Source: Oribacterium sp. UBA3737 | Lineage (GTDB): Bacteria; Bacillota_A; Clostridia; Lachnospirales; Lachnospiraceae | Length of the DNA: 16,515 nucleotides | Assembly: GCA_002371295.1 (NCBI GenBank) | Contig: DFGZ01000302.1 | Span: forward strand, 1-16,515 | Reading direction: 5' to 3' | Part shown: positions 6,660 to 14,123 of the stretch, piece after piece | Layout of the letters: each line of letters starts with the position of its first letter | How positions within the stretch are numbered: the first letter of the stretch is position 1 | Position numbers and translations under genes: made by a program | The notes under the pieces: generated by a model | The model's input: only the letters and a program-made list of their open reading frames with translations | Told to the model about the DNA's origin: nothing | Database searches by the model: none

Positions 6660-6688
6660 AAATTAGCACATTATCGAAAGGTTTTCAA
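6660..6688 (-). promoter_or_regulatory. Promoter of tRNA-Leu (minus strand)
   Basis: On the minus strand TTGAAA (6688-6683) and TAATTT (6665-6660) are separated by exactly 17 bp. Transcription would start about 6 nt before the mature tRNA 5' end at 6647, which fits a tRNA promoter. A CAAGTC/GACTTG dyad at 6686-6705 touches the -35 edge. Confidence 0.6.
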
Positions 6689-6702
6689 GTCGAAGTTATG
6701 AC

Positions 6703-6732
6703 TTGGGCGTTTTTGCTCGCTTTAAGTTATAA
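6703..6732 (+). promoter_or_regulatory. Possible promoter of the zinc-finger protein gene
   Basis: TTGGGC (6703-6708) and TTATAA (6727-6732) are 18 bp apart, pointing away from the tRNA promoter. Both boxes depart from consensus. The start would be near 6739, giving a very short leader. Confidence 0.35.
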
Positions 6733-6760
6733 AAGACGCTGATGACGGGTGAATCACAGT

Positions 6761-7099
6761 ATGACATGTCTTGATGCGCGAAAAAAAATATACGATTATT
6801 TGAACAACAAATTGTCGGAAGAAGATTTAAAATCCTTTATAGATCATGTGGGAAACTGCAAGGAATGTATGGAGGAGCTTAAGATAACCCACATGGTATA
6901 CAGCGGTGTTGCAGAGCTCGATTCGGACAAGGATACGGATATAGATATAGACGGGGCTTTGAAGAAAAGCATTACCGACGCGAAATTCCGTTTGTTCAGG
7001 GGCTTTGTAAGAAAGATCATGGTCATGGTGGTGGATACCGTGGCTTTCTGGGCCCTGCTGGTCATTCTTTTGATGCAGTTCAGAGTCTGGATCTTGTAA
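6761..7099 (+). CDS. Small membrane protein with zf-HC2 (anti-sigma-like) domain
   Basis: The protein has 112 residues from the ATG at 6761, with GGGTGA 8 nt upstream. A GTG at 6749 would add four residues and cannot be excluded. Residues 3-40 resemble the zf-HC2 zinc-finger domain of anti-sigma factors: CLDARKKIYDYL, then His29-x3-Cys33-x2-Cys36 in HVGNCKECMEEL. An acidic stretch DSDKDTDIDID follows. A single membrane segment lies at about 83-108 (VMVVDTVAFWALLVILLMQF), so the zinc finger would face the cytoplasm. Normally such proteins sit next to an ECF sigma factor. None is here; polA follows, and the upstream neighbour is a divergent tRNA. It may be an orphan anti-sigma factor or a protein using the same fold. 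The partner is unknown. Confidence 0.75.
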   Translation: MTCLDARKKIYDYLNNKLSEEDLKSFIDHVGNCKECMEELKITHMVYSGVAELDSDKDTDIDIDGALKKSITDAKFRLFRGFVRKIMVMVVDTVAFWALLVILLMQFRVWIL

Positions 7100-7106
7100 G
7101 GATACT

Positions 7107-7164
7107 ACTGCCTTTACTGCGAAAGACCAAAGTGTCCGACGGCAGTTTTTCCGACGGCAGTTTT
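7107..7164 (+). repeat. Tandem 15-bp repeat and possible hairpin before polA
   Basis: TCCGACGGCAGTTTT occurs twice with no gap, at 7135-7149 and 7150-7164. ACTGCC at 7107-7112 is complementary to the GGCAGT in either copy (7141-7146 or 7156-7161), each followed by a short T-run. Either pairing would give a weak terminator-like hairpin with a long loop. It lies between the zinc-finger gene and polA. Confidence 0.7.
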
Positions 7165-7207
7165 CAGACACAGCATTTTAGACAGAAGTATTATAAGGAG
7201 ATACATT

Positions 7208-9985
7208 TTGGCAGATAAACTTTTACTTATTGACGGTCACAGCATTATGTCCAGAGCGTTTTACGGTATCCCGGAGCTCACAAACTCTCAGGGGCTGCAT
7301 ACAAACGCGGTTTACGGATTCCTGAACATACTGTTCAAGGTACTGGACGAGGAGCAGGCGGATCATCTTGCGGTGGCATTTGATGTACATGAGCCTACCT
7401 TCAGACACAAAATGTTCGATGCATACAAGGGCACCAGAAAACCCATGCCTGAGGAGCTCCACGAGCAGATTCCTGTGATTAAGGAAGTCCTTACAGCCAT
7501 GCATATCCCTATTCTTTCGAAGGGAGGCTTCGAGGCAGATGACCTTCTGGGAACAGTGGCGAAGAGGGCTCAGGCAAAGGGCGTTCTGGTCACCATAGTT
7601 TCGGGTGACAGGGATCTTCTTCAGCTCAGTGATGAGAAGATAAAGATATGCCTTCCGAAGACTGCAAAGGGTGTGACAACCGTATTCAATTACTATCCGG
7701 AGGATGTTAAGAGGGAGTGGAATGTTACTCCTTTGGAATTTATCGACCTTAAGGCGCTTATGGGAGATACCTCCGACAATATCCCGGGAGTTCCGGGACT
7801 AGGCCCCAAGTCTGCGGAATGGATCATTGACAGATACCATACCATAGAGGCGGCTCATGAGGCGGCTCTTGCCGGGGATCCGGAGTTCAAGGTTCCCAGA
7901 AAGCCCAAGGCTGCACAGATGCTGATTTCGGAGTGGGAGTCGGCAAAGCTTTCAAAGACTCTGGCCACCATTAACATTGATTCGCCCATAGATTTTGAGT
8001 ATGACGACGCAAAGGTGGAGGGCATGTTCAATGAAGAAGCCTTTGAGATCATCAAGAAACTGGAGCTTAAGTCCCTTATAAAGCGCTTTGATGTTGCGTC
8101 TTTGGATCTTTCTCAGAAGGAAAGCATTGACCTGTCAAAGATAAAGTGCGTTGACGATCCGTATATGGCAAAAATCGCCTTTAAGGATGCGGCAAGTCAG
8201 GGGACTGCCGGCTTTGCCATCGTGAGAAAGGAAGAACTGTCGGAGTCTTTAACGGGACAGATGGAGATGATACTTTCGGATCCTGATGAGAAGGTCGAAA
8301 AGTCTTCCGGAAATGATGGGGGAGATGATACCGCTGAGCTGTTCTTTGCACTTAGCGGTGAAAGAGTCTACAGATTCAGCGGCTTTGACTGGAGTAAGGA
8401 TCTTAAGGAGCTGTCTCTTAAGGAAGGTGTCACGCTTTACACCATGAATCTTAAATCACAGCTATATGAGTGTGAGTTCTCTCCGGACAGTCATGTTTAT
8501 GACCTTTCTGTTGCGGCTTATGTGGTAAATCCTCTGAAGGATACCTATACCTATGAGGATATCGCGAGAGATTTTATGTCAGAGACCCTTCCTTCGGAGA
8601 AGGAGCTTGCAGACAGGTACAAGGCGGCAAAGAAGGAGAAAGGCGGAAAGTCTTCCGGCGCCTCCGGTTCATCAGTGGAGTCTGTTGAAGAGACCATGGC
8701 TGCATACACTGCCATCGTTTCCTTAAGCGCAGCGGAGAGCCTCATGAAAAAGCTTTCCGAGCTTGAAGAGGCAGAGCTCTATAGAGATATAGAAATGCCG
8801 CTGGTATACACACTTTATAATATGCAGACCGCAGGTATCCTTATAGACAGGGATGCGCTTTTGAGCTATGGCGTTGAGCTTCGTGAAGGCATAGAAGAGC
8901 TTCAGAAGAAAATTTATGAGCAGGCGGGTGAGGAGTTCAATATTAACTCACCGAAGCAGCTTGGTGAGATCCTTTTCGGAAAACTCGGCTTAAAAGGCGG
9001 AAAGAAGACGAAATCAGGTTATTCCACCGCCGCAGACGTGCTTGAAAAGCTGGCGGAGGATAACAAGATAGTTGATGATATCCTGAACTACCGCACTCTC
9101 AGCAAGCTTAATTCCACTTATGCGGAGGGGCTTCTCGGATATATCGGAAAGGACGGACGTATCCACGGAGAATTCAATCAGATGGTAACGGCGACAGGCC
9201 GTATTTCCTCCACCAATCCGAATCTTCAGAACATTCCTATCCGTACGGAGCTTGGAAGAAGATTCAGAAAGGTGTTTGTTCCTAAGGAGGGGTGCATATT
9301 TATCGACGCCGACTATTCACAGGTCGAGCTTCGTATACTTGCCTCCATGTCCGGAGACCCTAAGCTTATAGAAGCCTACAGGGATGCAAAGGATATTCAT
9401 GCGGTAACGGCATCACAGGTGTTCCATATCCCGCTTTCCGAGGTCACAGATCAGCAGAGGCGCAATGCCAAGGCCGTGAATTTCGGAATAGTATACGGTA
9501 TATCCGCCTTCGGACTCAGCGAGGGCCTTTCCATAAGCAGAAATGAGGCCAAGGAGTACATAGAGAGATACTTTATGACCTATCCTGATGTTAAGAAGTA
9601 TCTTGACAGTCAGGTTGAGTTCGCAAGAGAAAAGGGCTATATCAGGACATTTTTCGGAAGACGCAGACCTGTTCCCGATATCAATGCCCAAAACTTCATG
9701 AGGAGAAGCTTCAGTGAGCGAGTTGCCATGAACAGCCCGATACAGGGAACTGCCGCGGATATAATGAAGAAGGCCATGAATGATGTGGACCGTGCCCTTC
9801 GTGAAGGCGGTTTCAAGTCGAGAATCGTGGTTCAGGTTCACGATGAGCTTTTGATAGAGGCTCCTCTTGAGGAGAAGGATGCTGTGAAGGCGCTTCTTGT
9901 AGAGAAGATGCAGAATGCTGCGGAGCTTGCGGTCCTTCTGGTGGCAGATGCCAGTGAAGGCTATAACTGGGATGAAGCGCACTGA
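7208..9985 (+). CDS. polA: DNA polymerase I
   Basis: The 925-residue protein starts at TTG 7208, with AAGGAG 7 nt upstream; no ATG nearby would keep the conserved N-terminus LLLIDGHSIMSRAFYG. Residues 1-290 are the 5'-3' exonuclease (EADDLLGT, SGDRDLLQL, GDTSDNIPGVPGLGPKSA). Residues about 310-560 match the proofreading domain, but the DxE of exonuclease motif I is absent and motif II reads MNLKSQLYE, so proofreading is probably lost, as in many Gram-positive relatives. The polymerase domain has motif A DADYSQVELR with Asp702, motif B RRNAKAVNFGIVYG, and motif C QVHDELLIEAP with Asp879. It fills gaps, removes RNA primers and acts in repair. The middle domain has a Ser/Gly/Lys-rich loop near residue 480. 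Two genes follow in the same direction. Confidence 0.97.
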   Translation: MADKLLLIDGHSIMSRAFYGIPELTNSQGLHTNAVYGFLNILFKVLDEEQADHLAVAFDVHEPTFRHKMFDAYKGTRKPMPEELHEQIPVIKEVLTAMHIPILSKGGFEADDLLGTVAKRAQAKGVLVTIVSGDRDLLQLSDEKIKICLPKTAKGVTTVFNYYPEDVKREWNVTPLEFIDLKALMGDTSDNIPGVPGLGPKSAEWIIDRYHTIEAAHEAALAGDPEFKVPRKPKAAQMLISEWESAKLSKTLATINIDSPIDFEYDDAKVEGMFNEEAFEIIKKLELKSLIKRFDVASLDLSQKESIDLSKIKCVDDPYMAKIAFKDAASQGTAGFAIVRKEELSESLTGQMEMILSDPDEKVEKSSGNDGGDDTAELFFALSGERVYRFSGFDWSKDLKELSLKEGVTLYTMNLKSQLYECEFSPDSHVYDLSVAAYVVNPLKDTYTYEDIARDFMSETLPSEKELADRYKAAKKEKGGKSSGASGSSVESVEETMAAYTAIVSLSAAESLMKKLSELEEAELYRDIEMPLVYTLYNMQTAGILIDRDALLSYGVELREGIEELQKKIYEQAGEEFNINSPKQLGEILFGKLGLKGGKKTKSGYSTAADVLEKLAEDNKIVDDILNYRTLSKLNSTYAEGLLGYIGKDGRIHGEFNQMVTATGRISSTNPNLQNIPIRTELGRRFRKVFVPKEGCIFIDADYSQVELRILASMSGDPKLIEAYRDAKDIHAVTASQVFHIPLSEVTDQQRRNAKAVNFGIVYGISAFGLSEGLSISRNEAKEYIERYFMTYPDVKKYLDSQVEFAREKGYIRTFFGRRRPVPDINAQNFMRRSFSERVAMNSPIQGTAADIMKKAMNDVDRALREGGFKSRIVVQVHDELLIEAPLEEKDAVKALLVEKMQNAAELAVLLVADASEGYNWDEAH

Positions 9986-10037
9986 TATCCGGATATGAAT
10001 GAAAAAACCATATCTGATTTTAAAGGAATAGAGTTCG

Positions 10038-10442
10038 ATGAAACTGATTGAAGCAACAGAGATAATGCATATAGCATTTTTGAAGAAGGAGACCTTTGCG
10101 GGTTCCTCCGAAGGGATGAGATACCGTTTCTCAAAGGTGGTCTACAATGATCCGGATACAGAGCTTTTGAAAAAGATAGAGGCCGGTGAAGCCGATTATC
10201 CTGTAGACAAGAAGACCGGAGAAAAGATATTGAACCCCACAATAGAGAGAAACACTCTCGGAGTGTGGGTGTGGCCCGAACCTTTTTCGTTTGAAAAGAC
10301 TCCTGAAGAAAAAAAGATCTTTAAGGAATTTGATTTCAAAGAGGACGGTGTCATAGAAGGTCTTAAATGGATAAATGAGCAGAAACAGACCCACGACTGG
10401 GCGGAGCTTTCCATGTCATGGAAGGACTGGAAGGAACTGTAA
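10038..10442 (+). CDS. Conserved-looking protein of unknown function
   Basis: The 134-residue ORF lies 52 nt after polA and before coaE on the same strand. The start at 10038 is only weakly backed: AAGGA is 11 nt upstream. A second in-frame ATG at 10065 is possible. The protein is soluble and acidic, with many charged residues and no signal peptide or membrane segment. Notable segments are the N-terminal FLKKETFAGSSEGMRYRF, a central Trp/Pro motif LGVWVWPEPFSFEKTP near residue 75-90, and the Trp-rich C-terminus DWAELSMSWKDWKEL. I do not recognise the family. Codon choice and position suggest a real gene in the polA-coaE cluster. No function is proposed. Confidence 0.75.
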   Translation: MKLIEATEIMHIAFLKKETFAGSSEGMRYRFSKVVYNDPDTELLKKIEAGEADYPVDKKTGEKILNPTIERNTLGVWVWPEPFSFEKTPEEKKIFKEFDFKEDGVIEGLKWINEQKQTHDWAELSMSWKDWKEL

Positions 10443-10456
10443 GGTCTGTGTCAGGG

Positions 10457-10497
10457 TCAGGAGGGGGATGCTGCTTTATGGCAGTTTTTCCTCCTGA
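10457..10497 (+). promoter_or_regulatory. Hairpin just before coaE (terminator or attenuator-like)
   Basis: TCAGGAGG (10457-10464) pairs with CCTCCTGA (10490-10497). Inside, G-T/A-T pairs and CTGC (10471-10474) / GCAG (10481-10484) extend the stem. The full stem is followed by TTTATTT, and the inner CTGC/GCAG hairpin alone is followed by TTTTT. The coaE ribosome site AGAGG (10506-10510) is 8 nt downstream. It could lower transcription into coaE; this is inference. Confidence 0.45.
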
Positions 10498-10519
10498 TTT
10501 ATTTCAGAGGTATTTGAAG

Positions 10520-11107
10520 ATGGTTATCGGAGTCATAGGCGGAGTTGGTGCCGGAAAATCAACGGTGCTGGAAACATTGGAAAAGAAATACGGATTCAGG
10601 GTCCTGAAGACGGATGATATAGCGAAGTCCTTCTATATTTCCGGAAATCCGGTATTTGAGAAGCTGAAGGAGCTTCTGGGAGAGGATATAGAGAGGGAAG
10701 ACGGAAGGGTAAATATTCCTGCATTTGCAAAAAAACTGTATGGCGGTGGCAAGGAAGACATAAGAAAAAAAGTTGATGATATAGTGCATCCGGCGGTTTG
10801 GGACTATGTCAGTGAGCAGGTAGAGTCTTCCTGCGGAGATGTGGTGGTGGAGACCGCTCTGCCCAATGAAGGATTCCTCGGAATGTGCCATGAGGTCTGG
10901 GCTGTGGTGACCGATTGTGATGTGCGGGTAGAACGTCTTATGAAAACAAGGGGCTATACAGAGAAAAAAGCCCGTGATATGATTCTTTCGCAAATCGGAG
11001 ATGAGGAGTATTCCGGAATGGCAACATTTATCATCGACAACAGCGGTACTCCGGAGGAAGCGATCAGGGCGATAGAAGGGCATATGAAGCAGGCGAATAC
11101 AGATTAG
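10520..11107 (+). CDS. coaE: Dephospho-CoA kinase
   Basis: The protein has 195 residues from the ATG at 10520, with AGAGG 9 nt upstream. The frame is open back to 10418, but those 34 residues cover the 10457-10497 hairpin and precede the conserved N-terminus, so they are excluded. MVIGVIGGVGAGKST holds the Walker A P-loop (residues 7-15). TDDIAK (31-36) matches the substrate-binding Asp, and DDIVHPAVW is the family's HP motif. The enzyme phosphorylates the 3' hydroxyl of dephospho-CoA with ATP, the last step of CoA synthesis. Length is normal (about 200). coaE close to polA is frequent in Firmicutes. Bits of the C-terminal lid differ from the standard RxxxQ pattern, but the assignment is secure. 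Confidence 0.9.
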   Translation: MVIGVIGGVGAGKSTVLETLEKKYGFRVLKTDDIAKSFYISGNPVFEKLKELLGEDIEREDGRVNIPAFAKKLYGGGKEDIRKKVDDIVHPAVWDYVSEQVESSCGDVVVETALPNEGFLGMCHEVWAVVTDCDVRVERLMKTRGYTEKKARDMILSQIGDEEYSGMATFIIDNSGTPEEAIRAIEGHMKQANTD

Positions 11108-11223
11108 GCGCCTTTATATAGGATGATTTGAGTCTGTTTTGATGTTCAGTCATTTTGCGGGACACGGGACAAGCGGTTTCAGCCCTTAGCACACTATTTT
11201 GAAGGAACAAAGGATTTTTTTAT

Positions 11224-12045
11224 ATGAGATTTACCAGCATTGCAAGCGGATCCAGCGGAAACAGCACGTATATAGGGACAGAAAGCACTCACATTCTTGT
11301 GGATGTGGGAGTTACCATGAAAGCTGTGAACGCGGGACTTCACGAACTTGATCTGGATCTTAAGGATATAGATGCCATATTTCTGACCCACGAGCATATC
11401 GATCATATAAGAGCTGTTGGGACCATTGCCAGGAAATATGACATTCCGGTCTACGGGACACTGGGGACTTTGAGGGAAGTCATGCTTAACAGGACCCTTG
11501 GGGAGTTTTCCCATGACAGGCTGTTCCCCATTCTTCCGGACAACAGACTGGATATCGGGGATCTCAAGGTTCTTCCCTTCAGCATCTATCATGATGCGGC
11601 AGATCCTGTGGGCTACAGGATAGAGTCGGGAAAAGCAGGGGAAAATGAGGAATCTGCCAGGAATGTGGCGGTCGCAACGGATCTCGGCCATTATGATGAT
11701 TATATAGCGGAGCATCTGAAGGATCTTGATGCCATGGTACTTGAATCCAATCATGATGTAAGGATGCTGAGCAACGGCCCGTATCCTGTATCCCTTAAGC
11801 GAAGGATACTGAGCGACCACGGACATCTGAGCAATGATAACTGCGGGCGTCTTCTGGATTCCATCTTGTCAAAGCGCATAAAGCATGTATTTCTGGGACA
11901 CTTAAGCAAGGAGAACAATCTTCCGGATCTGGCCTTAAAGACGGTGCAGCAGGAGATAGATAATTCCGGTTCCGAACATAAGGCCGGAGACATTAGCATA
12001 AGTGTTGCCCACAGAGACAGGATTTCCGAGGTGATAGAGCTCTGA
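11224..12045 (+). CDS. walJ: Metallo-beta-lactamase-fold hydrolase, WalJ/YycJ type
   Basis: The 273-residue protein begins MRFTSIASGSSGNSTYIG, the signature N-terminus of the YycJ/WalJ family. LTHEHIDHI at residues 54-62 is the HxHxDH metal site (His56, His58, Asp60, His61). Later ligands are expected in ATDLGHY, LESNHD and FLGHLSKENN. Relatives are exonuclease-like proteins implicated in linking cell division with replication or repair, and in many Firmicutes they lie beside the walRK two-component genes. No such genes are here; instead it follows coaE after 116 nt. AAAGGA at 11209-11214 lies 9 nt before the ATG. I see no convincing terminator or promoter in 11108-11223, so read-through from coaE is likely. 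Confidence 0.92.
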   Translation: MRFTSIASGSSGNSTYIGTESTHILVDVGVTMKAVNAGLHELDLDLKDIDAIFLTHEHIDHIRAVGTIARKYDIPVYGTLGTLREVMLNRTLGEFSHDRLFPILPDNRLDIGDLKVLPFSIYHDAADPVGYRIESGKAGENEESARNVAVATDLGHYDDYIAEHLKDLDAMVLESNHDVRMLSNGPYPVSLKRRILSDHGHLSNDNCGRLLDSILSKRIKHVFLGHLSKENNLPDLALKTVQQEIDNSGSEHKAGDISISVAHRDRISEVIEL

Positions 12046-12195
12046 CGGTCACCTGCTGTTGTGGCTCCCGGGGCCCCGGATTATATTTAAAAGCTGTTGG
12101 GAATGTCCTCACATTTTTCGGCATAAGACCAGACGGCAGGTTAAAGGGTGAAAATAGTGTCTTTATTATGGCACTTATAGCCATAGGTAATCGTA

Positions 12196-12204
12196 TGTTA
12201 AAAT
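12196..12204 (+). promoter_or_regulatory. Probable extended -10 promoter for the UPF0237-UPF0210 pair
   Basis: TG at 12196-12197, one base, then TAAAAT (12199-12204) gives an extended -10 element. No clear -35 is seen (TTATAG at 12175-12180 is weak). Transcription would start near 12210, inside the 5' arm of the hairpin at 12205-12247. Between 12046 and 12195 the only notable items are a 12-bp palindrome (12068-12079) and a weak TATGGC/GCCATA dyad. Confidence 0.45.
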
Positions 12205-12247
12205 GAAGGCAGGAAATGCAAGATAGAACTTGTATTTTCCTGCTTTC
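12205..12247 (+). promoter_or_regulatory. Long hairpin upstream of the UPF0237 gene
   Basis: GAAGGCAGGAAA pairs with TTTCCTGCTTTC (one G-T pair), and TGCAAG (12217-12222) pairs with CTTGTA (12229-12234), around loop ATAGAA; one T is unpaired. The 18-bp stem is followed by GATGC, not a T-run, so a terminator is unlikely. If the 12196-12204 promoter is real, the hairpin is the 5' end of the mRNA and may stabilise it. Confidence 0.55.
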
Positions 12248-12289
12248 GATGCTTATATATAGTGAAAGCGAAAACAGTTAGGAGGATTT

Positions 12290-12565
12290 ATGAGAAAGGC
12301 GATTATTACCGTTGTAGGCAAGGATAGCGTAGGAATCATTGCTAAAGTTTGTACATTTCTTTCAGAAGCCAATATCAATATTCTTGATATTTCACAGACC
12401 ATCAGAGATGGATTTTTTAACATGATGATGATCGTGGATGTTTCTGATGCCACCGATACTTTTGAGAATCTTGCAGGAGAGCTCACAAAATACGGAAAAG
12501 ATCAGATAGGCGTTGACATAAAGATGCAGCTTGAAGAGATCTTCACTATGATGCACAGAATCTAA
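12290..12565 (+). CDS. ACT-domain protein, UPF0237 family
   Basis: The 91-residue protein is one ACT domain, a small-ligand (often amino acid) binding fold. It opens with AIITVVGKDSVGIIAKVCTFLSEANINILDISQTI, in which GKDSVGIIA and the NINILD strand are the usual ACT signature; a second part has FNMMMIVDVSDA. Length matches UPF0237 (about 90). GGAGG ends 5 nt before the ATG at 12290. The next gene, of the UPF0210 family, starts 12 nt after the stop codon, and this pairing is widely conserved in bacteria, so the ACT protein probably senses a ligand for its partner. The ligand is unknown. A GcvR-like regulator is another possible reading of the fold. Confidence 0.92.
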   Translation: MRKAIITVVGKDSVGIIAKVCTFLSEANINILDISQTIRDGFFNMMMIVDVSDATDTFENLAGELTKYGKDQIGVDIKMQLEEIFTMMHRI

Positions 12566-12577
12566 AAGGAGATGAAG

Positions 12578-13960
12578 ATGGCTGATTTTAATTATGGTGT
12601 AAACGCATTTGAGGTCAATGAGACCAACAATATGATCGAACACAACAATCTTGATGTACGTACCATCACTATGGGTATAGGCCTTCTGGATTGTGCGGCA
12701 CAGGATGTTGATACATTTTGTGACAATATTTATAACAAGATAACAACAAAGGCCAGAGATCTGGTGAAGACGGGGGAGGAAATCTCCAGAGAATACGGTG
12801 TTCCTATAGTTAACAAGAGAATTTCCGTTACACCTATCGCCATTGCGGGTGCAAGCGCATGTAAGTCTTCTGATGATTTCGTGAAGGTCGCACATACACT
12901 GGACAAGGCTGCAAAGGCTGTAGGGGTAAATTTCCTCGGCGGATTTTCTTCGGTTTGCCAGAAGGGTATGTCACCTTCCGATGAAATGCTCATAAGAGCT
13001 ATACCGAGAGCTCTTTCCGAGACAGATATCGTCTGCTCATCGGTAAATCTCGGTTCCACAAAGACCGGTATTAATATGGACGCGGTCAGACTCATGGGTG
13101 AAGTGATAAAGGAAGCTGCGGAGCTTACAAAGGACACTGATTCTTCTGCCTGCTCAAAGCTTGTGGTTTTCTGTAACGCGCCTGACGACAATCCTTTCAT
13201 GGCCGGCGCTTTCCACGGTGTTTCCGAGGCAGACTGCATACTTAATGTGGGAGTATCCGGACCCGGAGTTGTCCGCGATGCCCTTAAAAATGCCCAGGGC
13301 CTCAACTTTGAGGAGCTTTCAGAGCTTATCAAGAAGACTGCCTTCAAGATCACCAGAGTGGGACAGCTTGTTGCCAAGGAAGCATCCCGTATGCTGGATG
13401 TACCTTTCGGAATCATAGACCTTTCTCTTGCTCCTACACCGGCGATCGGAGATTCTGTGGCTGATATTCTCGAGCTTATGGGCCTTGAAAAGGTGGGAGC
13501 ACCTGGAACAACAGCGGCTCTTGCCATGCTTAACGATCAGGTGAAGAAGGGCGGAATCATGGCATCGAGTTCTGTCGGAGGTCTCAGCGGTGCTTTCATT
13601 CCTGTTTCAGAGGATCAGGGCATGATCAATGCTGTAGAGGCCGGAGCTCTTAACATCGAGAAGCTTGAGGCCATGACTTGTGTATGCTCCGTGGGTCTTG
13701 ATATGATCGCTATTCCCGGAGATACACCGGCATCAACTATTTCAGGAATGATCGCTGACGAAGCTGCCCTTGGTATGGTGAACCAGAAGACAACTGCAGT
13801 GAGGGTCATCCCTGCTTACGGTAAGAAGGTGGGAGATCACGTTGATTTCGGCGGACTTCTCGGCCATGCACCTGTTATGTCGGTCAATACTTTTGACTGT
13901 TCGGGCTTTGTGAACCGTACAGGACGTATTCCTGCACCTATCCACAGCTTTAAGAACTAA
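12578..13960 (+). CDS. UPF0210 (DUF711, 'PFL family') protein
   Basis: The protein has 460 residues from the ATG at 12578, six nt after AAAGGAG. The ATG at 12572 overlaps that ribosome site and is less likely. It is recognised by length, by the pairing with UPF0237, and by conserved segments such as [15 protein letters not shown] near the N-terminus, [19 protein letters not shown] near 150-168, [21 protein letters not shown], and [13 protein letters not shown] near the C-terminus. The family is named for a fold like pyruvate formate-lyase and anaerobic ribonucleotide reductase. I see no glycyl-radical motif and no activase gene nearby, so radical chemistry is not supported. It is predicted soluble. 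The reaction is unknown. A strong terminator follows. Confidence 0.92.
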   Translation: MADFNYGVNAFEVNETNNMIEHNNLDVRTITMGIGLLDCAAQDVDTFCDNIYNKITTKARDLVKTGEEISREYGVPIVNKRISVTPIAIAGASACKSSDDFVKVAHTLDKAAKAVGVNFLGGFSSVCQKGMSPSDEMLIRAIPRALSETDIVCSSVNLGSTKTGINMDAVRLMGEVIKEAAELTKDTDSSACSKLVVFCNAPDDNPFMAGAFHGVSEADCILNVGVSGPGVVRDALKNAQGLNFEELSELIKKTAFKITRVGQLVAKEASRMLDVPFGIIDLSLAPTPAIGDSVADILELMGLEKVGAPGTTAALAMLNDQVKKGGIMASSSVGGLSGAFIPVSEDQGMINAVEAGALNIEKLEAMTCVCSVGLDMIAIPGDTPASTISGMIADEAALGMVNQKTTAVRVIPAYGKKVGDHVDFGGLLGHAPVMSVNTFDCSGFVNRTGRIPAPIHSFKN

Positions 13961-14026
13961 AGAACCGCTGGTTAAAACAGTGGATCTGCTGTGATTTTAA
14001 TCGTTTTTATGATAATTTAATAATAT

Positions 14027-14059
14027 AGAGGCTGCATCGCTCTTGATGCAGCCTCTTTT
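14027..14059 (+). terminator. Strong rho-independent terminator after the UPF0210 gene
   Basis: A perfect 12-bp stem AGAGGCTGCATC (14027-14038) / GATGCAGCCTCT (14045-14056) has a 6-nt loop GCTCTT and ends in a run of four T (14056-14059). A weaker stem of TTAAA-ACAG type with TTTTT lies just before it (about 13973-14009). Confidence 0.95.
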
Positions 14060-14086
14060 GCACTTTAAAATAGAAAATGGTATTTT
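14058..14086 (+). promoter_or_regulatory. Probable tmcAL promoter
   Basis: TTGCAC (14058-14063) and TATTTT (14081-14086) are 17 bp apart. The -35 box overlaps the T-tail of the preceding terminator. The region is very A/T-rich and gives a leader of about 30 nt. Confidence 0.45.
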
Positions 14087-14123
14087 TTTCATAGAAAATA
14101 AAGAATATTTTTTTAGAGGGCGT

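Noticed and set aside
6686..6705. CAAGTC/GACTTG dyad followed by GGCGTTTTTG between the tRNA and the zinc-finger gene
   Set aside because: It looks like a short terminator, but no + strand gene ends here; it may be an operator of the divergent promoters or chance.
9996..10052. Small ORF of 18 codons starting MNEKTISDF between polA and the 134-residue gene
   Set aside because: No good ribosome site and no sign of conservation. It overlaps the next gene's start, so chance is the simpler reading.
10418..10519. N-terminal extension of coaE
   Set aside because: It overlaps the end of the upstream gene and a hairpin, and precedes the conserved P-loop start of the family by 34 residues.
12068..12079. 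Perfect 12-bp palindrome of C and G bases after walJ
   Set aside because: It could be a protein-binding site or a weak terminator, but with a 4-bp stem and no T-run neither can be supported.
12730..13527. Long minus-strand open frame (265 codons) opposite the UPF0210 gene
   Set aside because: It is a shadow of the GC-patterned + strand coding frame; the + strand protein is clearly recognised. The same applies to the long minus-strand frames at 3771-4544, 5842-6483 and 14007-14822.
14043..14123. N-terminal extension of tmcAL from a TTG at 14043
   Set aside because: It would begin inside the loop of a perfect terminator and cross a likely promoter; the family motif starts soon after the ATG at 14124.
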